DNA of 64,000 bases from Methylobacter psychrophilus (GCF_025583945.1 NZ_JAOEGU010000017.1:1-64000); one strand, 5' to 3'; shown: positions 34,754 to 44,702, counted from the first letter of the stretch. A program made the numbers and translations. Notes: generated by a model from the letters alone, not told the origin.

Positions 34754-37700
34754 ATGATTGAGGCTTTAATACGCGGCAGTTTAAATAACCGTATTCTGGT
34801 ACTGGTTCTGGCGGTAGCGCTAACCTTGTTTGGCGTTCGTTCGCTGCAATCATTATCCGTCGATGCCTTTCCTGATGTGACTAATGTACAGGTGCAAGTT
34901 GCTACCGAAGCATCAGGAAGTTCACCTGAAGAGGTTGAACGTTTTATTACCGTGCCGGTAGAAATAGCGATGGCAGGTCTTCCAGGCCTTACGGAGATGC
35001 GCTCATTAAATAAAAATGGTCTTTCATTGATTACGCTGGTATTTACTGACGCGACCGATGTTTATTTTGCCAGACAATTAGTCATGGAGCGTTTGATCGA
35101 AGTCAGTCACAGCATGCCGGAAGGTATCAATCCGACATTAGGACCGGTTTCCACGGGACTTGGCGAAGTCTATCAATACACATTGGATAAAGCCGATGAC
35201 GGCCAGCGTGCGTTAACACCGGAAGAGCTGATGAAACGGCGTGAAGCTCAGGACTGGATAGTACGTCCCTTATTGCGAGGTATACCCGGCGTTGCGGAAA
35301 TTAATTCTCAGGGTGGTTATATTAAGCAATATCAGGTGTTGGTTAATCCTGACCGTATGCATCATTACCATATTACCTTGGAAGAAGTTTTTAATGCACT
35401 AGCGCGTAACAATGCCAATAGTGGTGGTGGCGTTTTACCGCATTATGCCGAGCAATATATGATTCGGGGAGTCGGTTTGATTCGTGATACCGGCGACATC
35501 GGCAACATCGTTCTTAAAGAGGAGCAAAGTGTCCCCATTCATATTCATGATGTCGCTAAAGTAAAAATAGGCAGTAAAGTGCGTGTTGGTGCCGTTGTAA
35601 AAAATGGTTACACCGAATCGGTTGGTGGTATTGTCATGATGTTGCGTGGCGGCAATGCCAAAGAGGTTGTTAGTCGCATTAAGGAACGCGTCCAGCAAAT
35701 TAATGACCAGCACATGCTGCCGGATGGTCTGAAAATCATTCCTTATTATGATCGTAGTGTACTGGTTGATGCTTCCCTGCATACCGTCACCAAAGTGCTG
35801 CTTGAAGGTATTGCGCTGGTGGTCGTTACTTTACTGTTATTTCTCGGTGATATCCGCTCCAGTGTCATTGTTGTCAGTACCTTGGTCGTTACGCCTTTGG
35901 CTACTTTTATCGTAATGAACCAATTGGGGATTTCTGCCAACCTGATGTCGCTGGGTGGCTTGGCGATTGCTATCGGTCTGATTGTTGACGGCTCCGTCGT
36001 TGTTGTCGAAAATGCTTTCAGTTTACTCACCGAGCGCAAAGGTAGTACCAAAAGTCGGGTAAAAGTAGTAATGGAGGCGGCTGAGGAAGTTGCTACGCCG
36101 GTGTTGTTTGGTGTTGGCATTATCGTTTTGGTATTTTTACCGCTAATGACGCTGGAGGGTATGGAGGGCAAGATGTTTGCGCCATTGGCCTACACGATAG
36201 CGATTGCCTTGCTGATTTCACTGGTTCTGTCGCTGACCTTAACACCGGTTTTATGCTCTTTTCTGTTACAGGGGCAAGAGGGAACTGAGCACGACACGCG
36301 TATTATAGCCTTCATGAAGAAGCCCTATCTAAAGCTGCTGGATCTATCCCTGCAAAAAAGCAAGACGGTTGTTTTTGTGGCGACCAGTTTGTTTGTTGGT
36401 GCCTTGGCACTGCTGCCGCTGTTGGGTAGTGCTTTTATTCCGGAAATGAAAGAAGGCTCTATTGTGCCGGCAATTACCCGTATGCCAAATATTTCTTTGG
36501 AAGAATCCATCAAAATGGAAATGGACGCCATGCGCATGGTTATGGATATTCCTGGTGTGAGTCTTGTTGTTAGTAATGTTGGTCGGGGCGAAAGTCCTGC
36601 CGATCCCCAAAGTCAAAATGACTCTACCCCTATCGTCAGTTTGAAGCCTCGTGATGAATGGCCTGAGGGATGGACTCAGGATAATATTGCTGATGCGATG
36701 CGTGACAAGTTAAGTACTGATTTACCCGGCGTACAAATTGTGATGGCACAACCGATTTCTGATCGTGTTGATGAAATGCTCACCGGAGTTCGCTCGGATT
36801 TGGCTATTAAAGTATTCGGGGATGATCTGGAAAAATTGAAAGCTACTGCAAATGAGATCGCCCGAGTTGCCGGTGGTATTCAAGGTGCTGAGGACATTCG
36901 TGTAGAACGACTTACCGGTCAACAGTATTTATCCATTACTGTTAATCGGGAAGCGACTGCCAGACATGGTATTAATGCCTCTGATATTAATGATGTTATT
37001 GAAACCGCTATTGGTGACAAAACAGCGACAGAAATCTATGAAGGCGAACGCCGTTTTACTGCGTCAGTACGTTTTCCGGAAAGTTTTCGTAACAGCATCG
37101 AAGACATTGATGCTGTTTTGCTGACCTCTGCAAATGGTGCCCGTATACCGTTAGGTGATTTGGCCGATATTCGCTTGAGCGACGGGCCTGCCCAGATTAG
37201 CAGGGAAATGGGCAAGCGCCGCATCGTGGTCGGTATTAACGTCAGAAACAGGGATTTGGGAAGCTTTGTCGCTGAGCTACAAAAAACCATATCCAGTGAG
37301 GTTAAGTTGCCGGAGGCCTATTATTTGGAATGGGGTGGACAATTCCAAAATATGGAGCGTGCATTGGGACATCTTAAAATTATTATCCCTATTACGATAG
37401 GTGCGATTTTCTTTGTGTTGTTCATGTTGTTCAATTCGCTACGCTTTGCCACGCTGATTATTTTGGTGTTGCCGTTTGCATCAATAGGTGGCGTGGTATC
37501 TTTATTTGTTACCGGTGAATATCTGTCAGTACCGGCCTCCGTAGGTTTTATTGCACTGTGGGGTATCGCGGTATTAAACGGGGTGGTGCTGGTGTCCTAT
37601 ATCCGTAATTTACGAGATAACGGACTATCCCAGATAGAAGCCATTCGCCAAGGCTGCGCGCAACGATTTCGCCCTGTTATGATGACAGCTACCGTGGCGC

Positions 37701-37855
37701 TACTGGGACTGGTGCCTTTCTTGTTTGCTACCGGGCCAGGCTCCGAAGTTCAGCGCCCGCTGGCTATTGTGGTAATTGGTGGGCTGATTACATCAACGTT
37801 ATTAACGTTAATTATGTTGCCGACGCTTTACCGATGGTTTGAAGAAAAACGTTAG
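34754..37855 (+). CDS. czcA: Heavy-metal efflux RND pump, CzcA/CusA family
   Basis: The 1033-residue inner-membrane pump has the RND plan: a helix at about 13-30, a large periplasmic domain, helices from about 340, a second periplasmic domain at about 560-860 and final helices from about 870. The helix-4 proton-relay motif reads AIAIGLIVDGSVVVVENAF, with the DxxxxxEN pattern of heavy-metal exporters. VDAFPDVTNVQVQVATEASG near the N-terminus is also typical of CzcA/CusA. It exports metal cations from periplasm or cytoplasm using protons. I cannot assign the metal: the motif is not the exact CzcA (DFG..DGA) nor CusA (DAA) type. Confidence 0.9.
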   Translation: MIEALIRGSLNNRILVLVLAVALTLFGVRSLQSLSVDAFPDVTNVQVQVATEASGSSPEEVERFITVPVEIAMAGLPGLTEMRSLNKNGLSLITLVFTDATDVYFARQLVMERLIEVSHSMPEGINPTLGPVSTGLGEVYQYTLDKADDGQRALTPEELMKRREAQDWIVRPLLRGIPGVAEINSQGGYIKQYQVLVNPDRMHHYHITLEEVFNALARNNANSGGGVLPHYAEQYMIRGVGLIRDTGDIGNIVLKEEQSVPIHIHDVAKVKIGSKVRVGAVVKNGYTESVGGIVMMLRGGNAKEVVSRIKERVQQINDQHMLPDGLKIIPYYDRSVLVDASLHTVTKVLLEGIALVVVTLLLFLGDIRSSVIVVSTLVVTPLATFIVMNQLGISANLMSLGGLAIAIGLIVDGSVVVVENAFSLLTERKGSTKSRVKVVMEAAEEVATPVLFGVGIIVLVFLPLMTLEGMEGKMFAPLAYTIAIALLISLVLSLTLTPVLCSFLLQGQEGTEHDTRIIAFMKKPYLKLLDLSLQKSKTVVFVATSLFVGALALLPLLGSAFIPEMKEGSIVPAITRMPNISLEESIKMEMDAMRMVMDIPGVSLVVSNVGRGESPADPQSQNDSTPIVSLKPRDEWPEGWTQDNIADAMRDKLSTDLPGVQIVMAQPISDRVDEMLTGVRSDLAIKVFGDDLEKLKATANEIARVAGGIQGAEDIRVERLTGQQYLSITVNREATARHGINASDINDVIETAIGDKTATEIYEGERRFTASVRFPESFRNSIEDIDAVLLTSANGARIPLGDLADIRLSDGPAQISREMGKRRIVVGINVRNRDLGSFVAELQKTISSEVKLPEAYYLEWGGQFQNMERALGHLKIIIPITIGAIFFVLFMLFNSLRFATLIILVLPFASIGGVVSLFVTGEYLSVPASVGFIALWGIAVLNGVVLVSYIRNLRDNGLSQIEAIRQGCAQRFRPVMMTATVALLGLVPFLFATGPGSEVQRPLAIVVIGGLITSTLLTLIMLPTLYRWFEEKR

Positions 37856-37887
37856 TTCGTTTTTTTGACTCAAAATATATAACGTCT

Positions 37888-37928
37888 TATCACTACGATA
37901 TAAAAGTCGACGGTGATAGGACTATTTT
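37888..37928 (+). terminator. Possible terminator after czcA
   Basis: TATCAC (37888-37893) pairs with GTGATA (37913-37918), followed by GGACTATTTTTTTA. The stem is short and the loop long, so this is a weak call. It lies before the second SulP gene. Confidence 0.35.
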
Positions 37929-37966
37929 TTTAGACAACAAAATACTTTTGAGTGGATATTACAACC

Positions 37967-40183
37967 ATGACAAGCAATCCTTTATCAAAACTTCAGCGAT
38001 ATGATTTTGGCATATTGGCTAATTTAAAATATGATCTCCCCGCCAGTATTGCGGTATTTCTGATATCCATTCCACTATCGTTAGGCGTCGCACTGGCCTC
38101 GGGTGCACCGCTATTCTCGGGATTGATTACCGGCATTATCGGCGGCATCATTGTCGCGCCGTTAAGTGGATCATCGTTAGGTATCAGCGGTAGTTCTGCG
38201 GGACTTTCTGTTATTGTATTAAGTGCTATTCAGGATCTTGGCTTTAATGCTTTTTTACTGGTAGTGGTTATGGCCGGTGTTTTCCAGGTCATGATGGGGC
38301 TGGCTAAAGCCGGCGTTATTGCTTATTACTTCCCATCTTCGGTCATTAATGGCATGTTGTCGGGGATAGGTATCATTATTTTTCTCAAGCAAATCCCTCA
38401 TGCTATAGGCTATGACAAGGATTACGAGGGCGATTTTAGTTTTTTTCAGGCAGATAATTATTCTTCATTCTCAGAGTTGTCGCATATGCTGGAGTTTATT
38501 TCGCCTGCTTCAGTTTTGATTGCTGTCATATCACTGTTGTTCCTGATTTTGTGGGATCAGCCGTTCATGAAAAAACACCGTTTTTTCCAACTGTTTAACA
38601 GTGTTTTAATGGCCGTTATTGCTGGCGTACTAACCAATTATATCCTGCAAAATTTTTATTCTGATTTCGCTCTTGGTGACGGTCATCTGGTTATGATTCC
38701 GGTGTTTCAAAGTGCAAATGATGTGTTGAGTCAGTTGTATTTTCCTGATTTTTCTCAGCTGAATAATCCTAAAATTTATCTGGCTGCATTAACGTTGGCA
38801 CTGGTCGCTAGTTTAGAATCGCTACTCTCGGTAGAAGCGGTTGATAAATTGGATCCCTATAAAAGGGTAACACCTTCCAACCGGGAGTTGATCGCGCAAG
38901 GTATTGGTAATATCAGTTCAGGTTTGATTGGTGGCTTGCCTCTGACGCAAGTCATTGTCCGTAGCTCTGTTAATATCCAGTCAGGTGCAAGAACCAAAGC
39001 ATCAGCTTTTATCCGGGGCCTGTTATTATTGTTTGCGGTTATTTTTATTCCCATCCTGTTAAATAAAATCCCGTTGGCAAGTCTGGCTGCCATTTTGTTG
39101 GTGGTGGGTTATAAACTGGCGAGGCCGGATGTTTTTAAAGCCATGTACAATGCCGGGATGTATCATTTTATCCCGTTCTGTGCGACTATTTTTGGCCTGG
39201 TTTTTACTGATATGCTTTTGGGTATTATTATTGGCCTGAGTGCCGCTATATTTTCAATTTTATTGGAAAATTATAAAAGCGCTTTTTATTTTAATGAAGT
39301 ACATGTTGGTAACAAAACCATTATTCGGTTATCCGAGCATGTTTCTTTTTTAAATAAAGCCAATATCCAGAAAACATTTGAACAGTTACCCAAGAATGCT
39401 GAAGTTGTTATTGATGCAACCCGCTCCAAATATATCGATTACGATGTTTATGAAATCATTCAAAACTTTAAAATCGAAGCTGAATATAAAAATATTAAAC
39501 TGACTATTGAGAATCTTCGTGGCTATGGTGTATTGGAACCGGTTGAGAATGCACGAGCACAAACCTATAATACACAACAATCATTAACACCTTCTGCAGT
39601 GCTGGCGCTATTAAAAGAAGGCAATGAACACTTTGTTAATAATTTAAAAGCTAATCGCAATTTACTGGAACAGGTTAATGATACCCGGCAAGGACAATTT
39701 CCTATTGCCATTATCCTGAGTTGCATGGATTCACGTACTTCTGTGGAGCTGATTTTCGACCAAGGTCTGGGTGATGTATTTAGTACCCGGGTAGCCGGTA
39801 ATATCATCAATGATGATATTCTGGGTAGTATGGAATATGCCTGTAAAATTGCCGGATCAAAACTTATTGTGGTGTTGGGACATTCTCATTGCGGGGCTAT
39901 TAAAGGTGCCTGTGCAGATGTTAAGTTGGATCATCTGACCGGATTGTTGTCCAAAATCAAGGCGGCGGTTAATGCTGTCAGAATTGATGAATCGGTAAGA
40001 ATCAGCGCCGATGATCCTGTTCTGGTTCAAAAAGTAGCGGATAAAAATGTGCAGTTAACCGTTGAGCAAATCAGAAGTAAAAGTACTTTGTTAGACGATA
40101 TGGTTAAAAATGGTGAAATTGGTATAGTCGGCGCGATGTACGACATTGAAACCGGGAAAGTGAAATTTTATGCGGATGTTTAG
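37967..40183 (+). CDS. SulP transporter fused to a beta-class carbonic anhydrase
   Basis: Residues about 1-420 are a SulP permease (IPLSLGVALASGAPLFSGLITG, SGSSAGLSVIV, SVEAVDKLDPYKRVTPSNREL, GGLPLTQVIVRSSVNIQ). A STAS-like part follows (AEVVIDATRSKYIDYDV). From about residue 540 a complete beta-carbonic anhydrase is fused on: zinc ligands Cys586, His639 and Cys642 (SCMDSR and GHSHCGA) with Asp588. Such fusions are known in several bacteria. The enzyme would interconvert CO2 and bicarbonate at the inner face of the membrane, next to the anion channel, so bicarbonate is the likely cargo. I chose ATG 37967; GTG 37952 would add five residues. It closely resembles the permease at 30430 in its first half. 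Confidence 0.92.
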   Translation: MTSNPLSKLQRYDFGILANLKYDLPASIAVFLISIPLSLGVALASGAPLFSGLITGIIGGIIVAPLSGSSLGISGSSAGLSVIVLSAIQDLGFNAFLLVVVMAGVFQVMMGLAKAGVIAYYFPSSVINGMLSGIGIIIFLKQIPHAIGYDKDYEGDFSFFQADNYSSFSELSHMLEFISPASVLIAVISLLFLILWDQPFMKKHRFFQLFNSVLMAVIAGVLTNYILQNFYSDFALGDGHLVMIPVFQSANDVLSQLYFPDFSQLNNPKIYLAALTLALVASLESLLSVEAVDKLDPYKRVTPSNRELIAQGIGNISSGLIGGLPLTQVIVRSSVNIQSGARTKASAFIRGLLLLFAVIFIPILLNKIPLASLAAILLVVGYKLARPDVFKAMYNAGMYHFIPFCATIFGLVFTDMLLGIIIGLSAAIFSILLENYKSAFYFNEVHVGNKTIIRLSEHVSFLNKANIQKTFEQLPKNAEVVIDATRSKYIDYDVYEIIQNFKIEAEYKNIKLTIENLRGYGVLEPVENARAQTYNTQQSLTPSAVLALLKEGNEHFVNNLKANRNLLEQVNDTRQGQFPIAIILSCMDSRTSVELIFDQGLGDVFSTRVAGNIINDDILGSMEYACKIAGSKLIVVLGHSHCGAIKGACADVKLDHLTGLLSKIKAAVNAVRIDESVRISADDPVLVQKVADKNVQLTVEQIRSKSTLLDDMVKNGEIGIVGAMYDIETGKVKFYADV

Positions 40184-40261
40184 CGGCAAGATACACGATG
40201 TGCAGGTATTGCTGCTATTAAAAAGTAAATTTTATTGACTCTATTATTTTAGGAAGAGCCT

Positions 40262-40675
40262 ATGATGCCGTTAAATAATCGAAAAATACTGATCCATTTT
40301 CTTGTGATCATTATTGTTGTGACGATGTATGATGTGATGTTGCATTCATTACTTACCATCGTGCATCTTGCCTTTGAATGGTTTGAGCTTGCTCTTGAGC
40401 ATCTTATTGAGCATCTTTTTCATACCGACCGCAAACAGGGCCAAATTATCGTCTTTTACCTGTTGTGCTTTATGGCACTGGGCGGTTGCTATCTATTATG
40501 GCGTGTGCTGCCGGTATTTTATCATTGGCTTAAAAACCGGCTCCTTGCTATTGGCAGGGAGTATCAATTATACCTTGCCAGTTATTGGGAGCAGTTGTCT
40601 TCAGCCCAAAAAATAAAATGTGTTACCTCTTTTACGATGAGCGTATCTTTCCTTGCTTTAGTTGTATTTAGCTAA
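40262..40675 (+). CDS. Small His/Glu-rich membrane protein of unknown function
   Basis: This 137-residue protein has hydrophobic helices at about 10-38, 58-84 and 115-135. Between the first two is an amphipathic stretch dense in His and Glu (AFEWFELALEHLIEHLFHTD, about 37-56). AGGAAG precedes the double ATG at 40262. It lies 78 bases after the SulP-carbonic anhydrase gene in the same direction and may be cotranscribed. I do not recognise the family. Alternating His/Glu residues near a membrane could bind a metal or move protons, but that is speculation. Confidence 0.65.
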   Translation: MMPLNNRKILIHFLVIIIVVTMYDVMLHSLLTIVHLAFEWFELALEHLIEHLFHTDRKQGQIIVFYLLCFMALGGCYLLWRVLPVFYHWLKNRLLAIGREYQLYLASYWEQLSSAQKIKCVTSFTMSVSFLALVVFS

Positions 40676-40824
40676 CGGATATTTGTAAAGTGTAAGGTAA
40701 AGTTGACCTATAATTATTCAGGAAAATTTTGTCTCTCGCTATTGTTCTTGACTTAAGGGTATCGACTGCAGTGAGGCTTGCTATGCGCCCCTTGGGTATT
40801 TAGGCGCACATGTTAAGCCTTGGT

Positions 40825-40840
40825 GACTGTCCGAGAATAG
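40825..40840 (+). repeat. Lone copy of the MITE-like terminal repeat
   Basis: GACTGTCCGAGAATAG matches 16 of the 17 terminal bases of the element at 19251. No matching opposite end was found nearby, so it is probably a remnant. Confidence 0.55.
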
Positions 40841-40905
40841 AAAGTCTACATTGCCAGCCTTGATATGAATCACATACCTGATTTTTGATCGAAACAAGAA
40901 AAGCG

Positions 40906-41445
40906 TTACTGTGTTATTGGTTCGTCATACAGGTTGTTAAATAACTTGACCACAACAAATATCATGGCTTGGGTAAATTCAATGAATGGCACCCGACTAA
41001 CACTGGCAGAAGCAAATTCATCAATAGATTCATTTAAGAATTTTACCAACCCAACCTGAACCGGATTTTCGTTATCCTTAATAAAGTAGCCTTGTAGAAT
41101 GCTTTTTTTCGTATTGTCTACAGATGCATTTTGCCTTAATAATTGAAACTCTGTTTCCAATAGAACGGCTTGCCTTTCCATCCAGGTAGGGTCGTCTATA
41201 GCTTTTGGTACGTCGCCCAGCGCATTTTGATATACACAAATGACCTCGAAACATAAATCCATAAACAGGTGCGCCATATCCTGATTCTTATCAGCAAGAA
41301 TGGAAGGAAAAATGCCAAAAATTGTTTGAAAAAGTATCGGTTGATCAGTCTCAAATTGAGACATAATTAGTTTGCCGTTTTCTTCGTCTATGCTTTTGGC
41401 GTATTGCAGGGCTTGATATAGCTGCTGTTCAGTTAAGTCTTGCAT
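40906..41445 (-). CDS. Hypothetical cytoplasmic protein (179 residues)
   Basis: The product is acidic and predominantly helical by eye, with no signal peptide or membrane segment. It begins MQDLTEQQLYQALQYAKSID and has a hydrophobic core around IFGIFPSILADKNQDMAHLFMDLCFEV. I do not recognise the family. Codon use looks like that of its neighbours and the start has AGATCACA upstream, so I take it as a real gene. It is flanked by a transposon-end remnant and, divergently, by a membrane protein gene. Confidence 0.6.
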   Translation of the reverse strand: MQDLTEQQLYQALQYAKSIDEENGKLIMSQFETDQPILFQTIFGIFPSILADKNQDMAHLFMDLCFEVICVYQNALGDVPKAIDDPTWMERQAVLLETEFQLLRQNASVDNTKKSILQGYFIKDNENPVQVGLVKFLNESIDEFASASVSRVPFIEFTQAMIFVVVKLFNNLYDEPITQ

Positions 41446-41601
41446 TGTGATCTCTATTTATAGTGTATAAAAACATATCATACCAATTTATAGGAATTAT
41501 ATTTAAACGTTGTTAACAATCGGTTATTTTGACAGAAAACCAGGACTAAGCCACGGGGTTTGGTATCATGACCACTTATTATCAACCTATCAGGAAAAAA
41601 A

Positions 41602-42087
41602 ATGCCGGGTAAAGTTAAACCTGAACAATTAAAAGCTGATCTTGTTATCCCTTGGATCATTCTGGGCGTTATGCTGGTTATGCTGGCAGCTTTGCTTATT
41701 GTCTGCCTGATATTAGGCGAACAAATACAACAACCACTCCCGGAAGCTCAGCGAGTGCTGATAAGAACGATATTTTATGTAGTGGCCATCATAACCTTTC
41801 CACTGACCAACTTGATTCGCTACATTCAACTACGGTTAAATCAAACCATGCCGTTTTCGCACGGAACCGTTAACGAGGCAAAAAGACGTTATTTAGTGAC
41901 AATTATTGTGTCTATGTCACTCATTGAGAGCGTTGGAGTTTTTGGTTTGGTCATGTTTATCTTGGGCGATAATGTTAATACGTTGTATATATTTACAGGA
42001 TTATCTGCATTAGGGCTGTTTTTATACCGACCTAAAGTGGAGGAATATGCCAGGATTGTTGAAGGCTTGATGACAGAAAAGATATGA
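41602..42087 (+). CDS. Hypothetical four-helix membrane protein (161 residues)
   Basis: Hydrophobic helices lie at about 13-38, 52-72, 95-120 and 125-142. A short loop with RYIQLRLNQTMPFSHGTVNEAKRRYL sits between the second and third. The ATG at 41602 has AGGA eight bases upstream. The family is not recognised. It ends before a strong bidirectional terminator shared with speD. Confidence 0.65.
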   Translation: MPGKVKPEQLKADLVIPWIILGVMLVMLAALLIVCLILGEQIQQPLPEAQRVLIRTIFYVVAIITFPLTNLIRYIQLRLNQTMPFSHGTVNEAKRRYLVTIIVSMSLIESVGVFGLVMFILGDNVNTLYIFTGLSALGLFLYRPKVEEYARIVEGLMTEKI

Positions 42088-42201
42088 ATAGTAAGGGTAT
42101 GGTCGGGTTTTATGCCGTTTGTAGTGAAGTAATATTAACCGATCGGTAGTTAATTCATTCGCTGGTGTTAATTACAAGTCAATCAACTACTTAAATACAA
42201 T

Positions 42202-42225
42202 GGAGATGTAATAAATTACATCTCC
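42202..42225. terminator. Bidirectional terminator between the membrane protein gene and speD
   Basis: GGAGATGTAA (42202-42211) pairs perfectly with TTACATCTCC (42216-42225) around a TAAA loop. AT-rich DNA flanks both sides. It lies between convergent genes ending at 42087 (+) and 42246 (-). Confidence 0.7.
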
Positions 42226-42245
42226 ACTTTAAAAATTTAAGACGC

Positions 42246-43052
42246 TTAATCAGCAACTTTTATTTTTTTACGCCGATAGTTGTGACCATAAAAAATTTCA
42301 GTAACTTCTCTGCGTAATTTTTCTTCTATTTCTTCTTTTTGAGTGCCAGTCAGATTACTTTCTTTCTCAAATAAATAATTTTCCAGCTCGGTTTCCTTGA
42401 GCATCATTTTGGTATGAAAAATATTTTCCTGATACACATTTACGTCTATCATTTGATAGCTTTCCTGAGTATCTTTGGCAATATAGTTTTGAATAGAGGT
42501 AATGTTATGATCAATATAATGCTTTTTACCGGATATATCACGGGTAAATCCACGCACTTTATAGTCCATAGTGACAACATCGGATTCAAAGCTGTGCAGT
42601 AAATAATTGAGCGCTTTTAATGGTGAAATACGACCACAAGTTGATACATCAATATCAGCACGAAAAGTACTTATACCATTATCAGGATGGCTTTCAGGAT
42701 AAGTATGTACGGTAATATGGCTTTTATCCAGATGCGCCAAGATGGTGTCAGGTAACGGGCCTGGCGATTGGCTATTCATGCTGGGTGGCGGTGGAGCATC
42801 GCCCTCTGAAATCAGCATGGTAACGCTGGCGCCTTGAGGCTCATAGTCCTGATGGGCGATGTTAAGAATTTGCGCGCCAATAATTTCCGCAACATCTTTA
42901 AGAATTTGCGTTAATTTCTTGGCGTTATACGCTTCGTCAATATATTCAATATAGGCCTGCTGTTGTTCAGCTGGAGCGTAACAAATATCATATATATTAA
43001 AACTAAGGGACTTTGTTAAATTGTTAAAGCCGTGTAATTGCAACTTATTCAA
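42246..43052 (-). CDS. speD: S-adenosylmethionine decarboxylase proenzyme, E. coli type
   Basis: The 268-residue proenzyme matches the long bacterial SpeD throughout: [36 protein letters not shown], and the self-cleavage site [17 protein letters not shown]. The cut before Ser111 would create the pyruvoyl group. [24 protein letters not shown] and [18 protein letters not shown] follow. It makes decarboxylated AdoMet, the aminopropyl donor for spermidine. An OsmC-family gene lies 5 bases upstream in the same direction. Spermidine synthesis releases methylthioadenosine, which the mtnP product elsewhere in this window would help recycle. Confidence 0.95.
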   Translation of the reverse strand: MNKLQLHGFNNLTKSLSFNIYDICYAPAEQQQAYIEYIDEAYNAKKLTQILKDVAEIIGAQILNIAHQDYEPQGASVTMLISEGDAPPPPSMNSQSPGPLPDTILAHLDKSHITVHTYPESHPDNGISTFRADIDVSTCGRISPLKALNYLLHSFESDVVTMDYKVRGFTRDISGKKHYIDHNITSIQNYIAKDTQESYQMIDVNVYQENIFHTKMMLKETELENYLFEKESNLTGTQKEEIEEKLRREVTEIFYGHNYRRKKIKVAD

Positions 43053-43057
43053 AACTG

Positions 43058-43477
43058 TTAAACCTCTATAACTTCAAAATCATGGGTAATTTCTACCCCC
43101 GCTTTACCTAGCATAATGGAAGCAGAGCAATATTTCTCTGCCGACAATTTAACTGCCCGTTCAACAGCCGATACTTTCAAATCACGACCACTGACGACAA
43201 AATGCAGGTGAATTTTGCTAAACACACTTGGCACAGTATCTACCCGTTCTGCAGAAATTTCTGCCACGCAATTGACAATGTTATTTCTGCCTTTTTGTAA
43301 AATCTGCACGACATCAAAAGATGAGCAACCACCCAAACCCACTAGAATCATTTCCATGGGTCGCATTCCCATATTGCGTCCACCATGATCAGGTGCACCA
43401 TCCATAACAACCGCATGACCACTGCCAGTTTCGCCGACGAACATTACACCATCAATCCATTTGACTGTTGCTTGCAT
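43058..43477 (-). CDS. OsmC/YhfA-family protein
   Basis: From the ATG at 43477 the protein has 139 residues; GGGGA seven bases upstream supports this start over an in-frame TTG at 43489. It has the OsmC-fold features [23 protein letters not shown] (with the first reactive Cys) and [23 protein letters not shown] (second Cys). OsmC proteins reduce organic peroxides with these two cysteines; the YhfA branch has no firmly known role. The gene sits 5 bases before speD, a pairing seen in other proteobacteria. Confidence 0.85.
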   Translation of the reverse strand: MQATVKWIDGVMFVGETGSGHAVVMDGAPDHGGRNMGMRPMEMILVGLGGCSSFDVVQILQKGRNNIVNCVAEISAERVDTVPSVFSKIHLHFVVSGRDLKVSAVERAVKLSAEKYCSASIMLGKAGVEITHDFEVIEV

Positions 43478-43821
43478 TTTTTTCCCCAACTAAAATGACA
43501 CATAGAGTAGCATATAAATACGCTTGCACGGAGTTTTCAATATTAATTTTTTGTTACAGTTTTTTAATGTTGGTCGATCCTTAGTTAAATGCTTTGTCAT
43601 TAACCAATAATCCAAATATGGATAAAACACTTTGGTATTTCACCAAGAAGCATTTTATATAAGCAGTTAACCAAGAACCTATTTTTTGATATTGGCTTGC
43701 AGGTAACGGATCGGAGTTAAAGCTTAATAGTGCCTTGATCGATATTTTGATAGTCATGCTGATACCCGTTTTATCTAAATTAATGAGTCAAGATAGTTAG
43801 TGCTTAACCTCTATCAATTCA
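43478..43821. other. Gap without recognised features
   Basis: This 344-base AT-rich gap lies between the LysR gene (which ends here) and the start of the OsmC-speD unit. The speD-operon promoter must lie near 43480-43560. I saw no convincing hairpin, repeat or reading frame. Confidence 0.4.
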
Positions 43822-44673
43822 TTACTTTTTTTGCTCAACAACCGCTAATGAACGCAAGCTTTCCAACACCTCATGTAACACCGCTGAATCACTTTTACCA
43901 GAAAAAACCATATAAGCCGGCAATCTAAATTGTGGGCTACCGGATACATGAAACAATTTATTAGCCTGAATTAAGGGTTCAGCAATGCGCATAGGTAAAA
44001 AACATGAGCCGCCATTGCTAAGTATTAACTGCACCCCAAGCCAGCCGATATTTACCAACTGGGGAGGGCGTTCCAGATCAGGATAGCTACTACTGTGCAA
44101 GGCATAAAATGCCGGTCCCCAGTCCACATAGATATAATCATCATTTGGCCAGGGTTTATCCGGATCGGTGGTCAGCAGTACCAGTGTTTCATCGAATAAA
44201 TGCTCAATCTGAAGGCCGGGGCTATGTTGTGGTGTATACATCATGCCTACATCGATTCTGCCTTCGATGAGCCCGCGCATTAAATCGTCTTCAAAGCCAA
44301 TTTCGCTACAAATGGAAATATCCGGCGCCTGCCTGCGCATTGTACCAAGCCAGCGGGGCAATAATTCTTCCCAGAAAGCAATCCGTGCACCTATGGTAAT
44401 ACTGGCATTAAAGCGACTGGGTAAGCCAATATCGTATTGTGCCTGTTCTAATGTTAATAATATAGATTTTGCATGACCTAAAAAACGACGCCCAGGTAAT
44501 GTTAGCGTAGCGCCTGAGCGATTGCGTACAAACAGGCTAACGCCAAGATACGCTTCCAGTCTTTGTATGCGTGTACTCACTGTTGATTGGGTAACATGTA
44601 GCCTGGTCGCCGCTTCCAGAAAGCTACCATTAGCGACTACCCCCAAAAAAGTTTTGATCTGATCTATGTCCAT
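43822..44673 (-). CDS. LysR-family transcriptional regulator
   Basis: From the ATG at 44673 the protein has 283 residues. The N-terminal winged helix reads IDQIKTFLGVVANGSFLEAATRLHVTQSTVSTRIQRLE, the classic LysR HTH. The effector domain follows from about 90 (ITIGARIAFWEELLPRWLG, then VDVGMMYTPQ). An in-frame TTG at 44709 would add 12 residues but would place a perfect palindromic operator (44678-44702) inside the gene; I therefore prefer 44673. It is divergent from a four-gene drug-efflux operon that it probably controls. The inducer is unknown. Confidence 0.9.
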   Translation of the reverse strand: MDIDQIKTFLGVVANGSFLEAATRLHVTQSTVSTRIQRLEAYLGVSLFVRNRSGATLTLPGRRFLGHAKSILLTLEQAQYDIGLPSRFNASITIGARIAFWEELLPRWLGTMRRQAPDISICSEIGFEDDLMRGLIEGRIDVGMMYTPQHSPGLQIEHLFDETLVLLTTDPDKPWPNDDYIYVDWGPAFYALHSSSYPDLERPPQLVNIGWLGVQLILSNGGSCFLPMRIAEPLIQANKLFHVSGSPQFRLPAYMVFSGKSDSAVLHEVLESLRSLAVVEQKK

Positions 44674-44677
44674 TAAT

Positions 44678-44702
44678 TTAGTATCGGATATATCGATACT
44701 AA
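44678..44702. promoter_or_regulatory. LysR-type operator, perfect 25-bp inverted repeat
   Basis: TTAGTATCG-N7-CGATACTAA has perfect 9-base arms and contains ATC-N9-GAT, the LysR-type box. It begins 4 bases upstream of the regulator's ATG, so it is suited to autorepression, and lies about 215 bases before the efflux operon's first start. Confidence 0.8.
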
